8,605 nucleotides of DNA from Cyclobacteriaceae bacterium (GTDB taxonomy: Bacteria > Bacteroidota > Bacteroidia > Cytophagales > Cyclobacteriaceae), in contig JAIENH010000169.1 in the NCBI GenBank assembly GCA_019751475.1, positions 1-8,605 on the forward strand. The letters run 5' to 3'. Positions 7,645 to 8,605 of this stretch are shown in pieces. Each line of letters opens with the position of its first letter. Within the stretch, counting starts at the first letter, position 1. Both the position numbers and the translations under genes were made by a program. The notes below the pieces were generated by a model that saw nothing but the letters and a program-made list of their open reading frames with translations, was not told the DNA's origin and did no database searches.

Positions 7645-7650
7645 AGGGAA

Positions 7651-8605
7651 ATGAGATTTAAAAAACTAGGACGAATATTTAACCCTATAGATCATAAGTT
7701 ACCGCATAATTGCAAGGAATTTGCTCAGTCCCCACAAGCGGTAGTATTTGATGAGTTTGTTAGAATTTACTTTTCAACAAGGGAGCGGGATCTGGCGGGT
7801 AAATACTTGAGTCACGTGTTGTTTGTTGACTTTGATTTGGCCTTTTCTAAGATTTTAGGAATAGCTTCAAATGAAGTAGTTAAATTGGGGAGCCTCGGAA
7901 GTTTTGATGAGCACGGAATATTCCCCATGAATGTACTTAAAGAGGGAGATAGAATACTTGCGTACACAACAGGATGGAATAGAAAGGTTTCGACATCAGC
8001 GGATGCTTCAATTGGGTTGGCGGTTAGTGAAAACAGTGGATTGACGTTTGAGAAATATGGAACAGGTCCAATAATGACGTGGTCGCTCAACGAGCCATTT
8101 TTGGTTGGTGATGGTTTCGTGAAGAAGTATGACGGTCAATTCTACATGTGGTATATTTTTGGTGTGCGTTGGCTTACAAGTGAGCAGGAGCCAATACCTC
8201 AACGAGTTTATAAAATTGCTCAAGCCACCTCTTCTGATGGTGTCTTCTGGGTTAGGGATAGCCGATTGATTATAAGTGACAGATTAAATTCAAACGAATG
8301 TCAGGCTTTGCCCACTGTAATTAAAATAGACAATTGCTACCATATGTATTTTTGCTATCGAGATGCATTTGGCTTTAGACATGATCGAAGCAGAAGTTAT
8401 CGAATTGGTTACGCGTGTTCTTTCGATCTTGTAAATTGGAAACGAAATGATAATCTAGCTGGAATTGATGTGTCAGACCATGGGTGGGATTCAGAAATGA
8501 TTTGTTACCCGCATGTTTTTGAATGTAATAATAATGTTTACATGCTTTACAACGGAAATGATTTTGGTAAATATGGGTTTGGCCTCGCTGTTTTGGAAAA
8601 TACCT
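7651..8605 (+). CDS. Glycosidase-like beta-propeller protein, copy B (3' truncated by window)
   Basis: The ATG at 7651, 6 bp after the stop of copy A, opens a frame that runs without a stop to the window end (318 codons plus one base). The translation is a clear paralog of copy A: MRFKKLGRIF start, AQSPQAVVF (25-33), FDEHGIFP (85-92), NEPFLVG (147-153), ECQALP (216-221), HMYFCYR, and WDSEMICYP (279-287). All blade motifs and the candidate acids D86, E87, E148, E216, D280 and E282 are kept. Given the length of copy A, only a few codons should be missing. It has no signal peptide. It differs from A at several motif-adjacent positions, for example TGWNR against CGWTR and GDGFVKK against GSPRIRR, suggesting a related but different substrate. 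The downstream end and neighbours are not visible. The fold is well supported; the reaction is unknown. Confidence 0.87.
   Translation, partial: MRFKKLGRIFNPIDHKLPHNCKEFAQSPQAVVFDEFVRIYFSTRERDLAGKYLSHVLFVDFDLAFSKILGIASNEVVKLGSLGSFDEHGIFPMNVLKEGDRILAYTTGWNRKVSTSADASIGLAVSENSGLTFEKYGTGPIMTWSLNEPFLVGDGFVKKYDGQFYMWYIFGVRWLTSEQEPIPQRVYKIAQATSSDGVFWVRDSRLIISDRLNSNECQALPTVIKIDNCYHMYFCYRDAFGFRHDRSRSYRIGYACSFDLVNWKRNDNLAGIDVSDHGWDSEMICYPHVFECNNNVYMLYNGNDFGKYGFGLAVLENT

Noticed and set aside
7645..7649. AGGGA as ribosome binding site of propeller copy B
   Set aside because: It ends one base before the ATG, closer than a working Shine-Dalgarno sequence; coupling to the upstream stop is more likely.
7812..8223. 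Two overlapping antisense ORFs (7812-8090 and 8008-8223)
   Set aside because: Both are shadows of propeller copy B, whose + frame is open over the whole region and aligns with copy A.

Overview
The window looks like part of a cell-surface polysaccharide (capsule, exopolysaccharide or O-antigen type) biosynthesis locus, probably from a member of the Bacteroidota. The pointers are a Wzc-type tyrosine kinase with a Tyr/Gly-rich tail of the kind common in that phylum, AT-rich DNA, and almost no Shine-Dalgarno sequences before well-formed ORFs. The phylum call is an inference from these traits, not a database match.

Layout: all eight genes lie on the + strand and are packed as one apparent operon with no internal promoter or terminator that I can see. 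In order: (1) the 3' part of a BY-kinase/chain-length regulator (1-1998, cut by the window start); (2) a zinc-ribbon SAM methyltransferase (2002-2832); (3) a DegT/DnrJ/EryC1/StrS sugar aminotransferase, overlapping the previous stop by one base (2832-3914); (4) a WbqC-family protein (3917-4618); (5) a second, unrelated class I SAM methyltransferase (4620-5336); (6) an ATP-grasp ligase fused to a C-terminal HAD-like domain (5373-6662); (7) and (8) two tandem paralogous glycosidase-like beta-propeller proteins (6667-7644, and 7651 to the window end, where it is cut). Spacers are -1 to 6 bp except for 36 bp before the ATP-grasp gene. The minus strand holds no convincing gene.

How the genes may work together: gene 1 would control polymer length and export through tyrosine phosphorylation. 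Genes 3-8 look like a tailoring cassette. The aminotransferase would make an amino sugar, probably at C4. WbqC, the methyltransferases and the ATP-grasp enzyme could then decorate it, for example by joining a carboxylic or amino acid to the sugar amine and methylating it. The two propellers lack signal peptides and so probably act in the cytoplasm on a precursor rather than as secreted depolymerases. The roles of WbqC, the ATP-grasp/HAD fusion and the propellers are inferred. They form the part of the window most likely to hold undescribed chemistry. No glycosyltransferase, Wzx flippase or Wzy polymerase is visible; those would have to lie outside the window.
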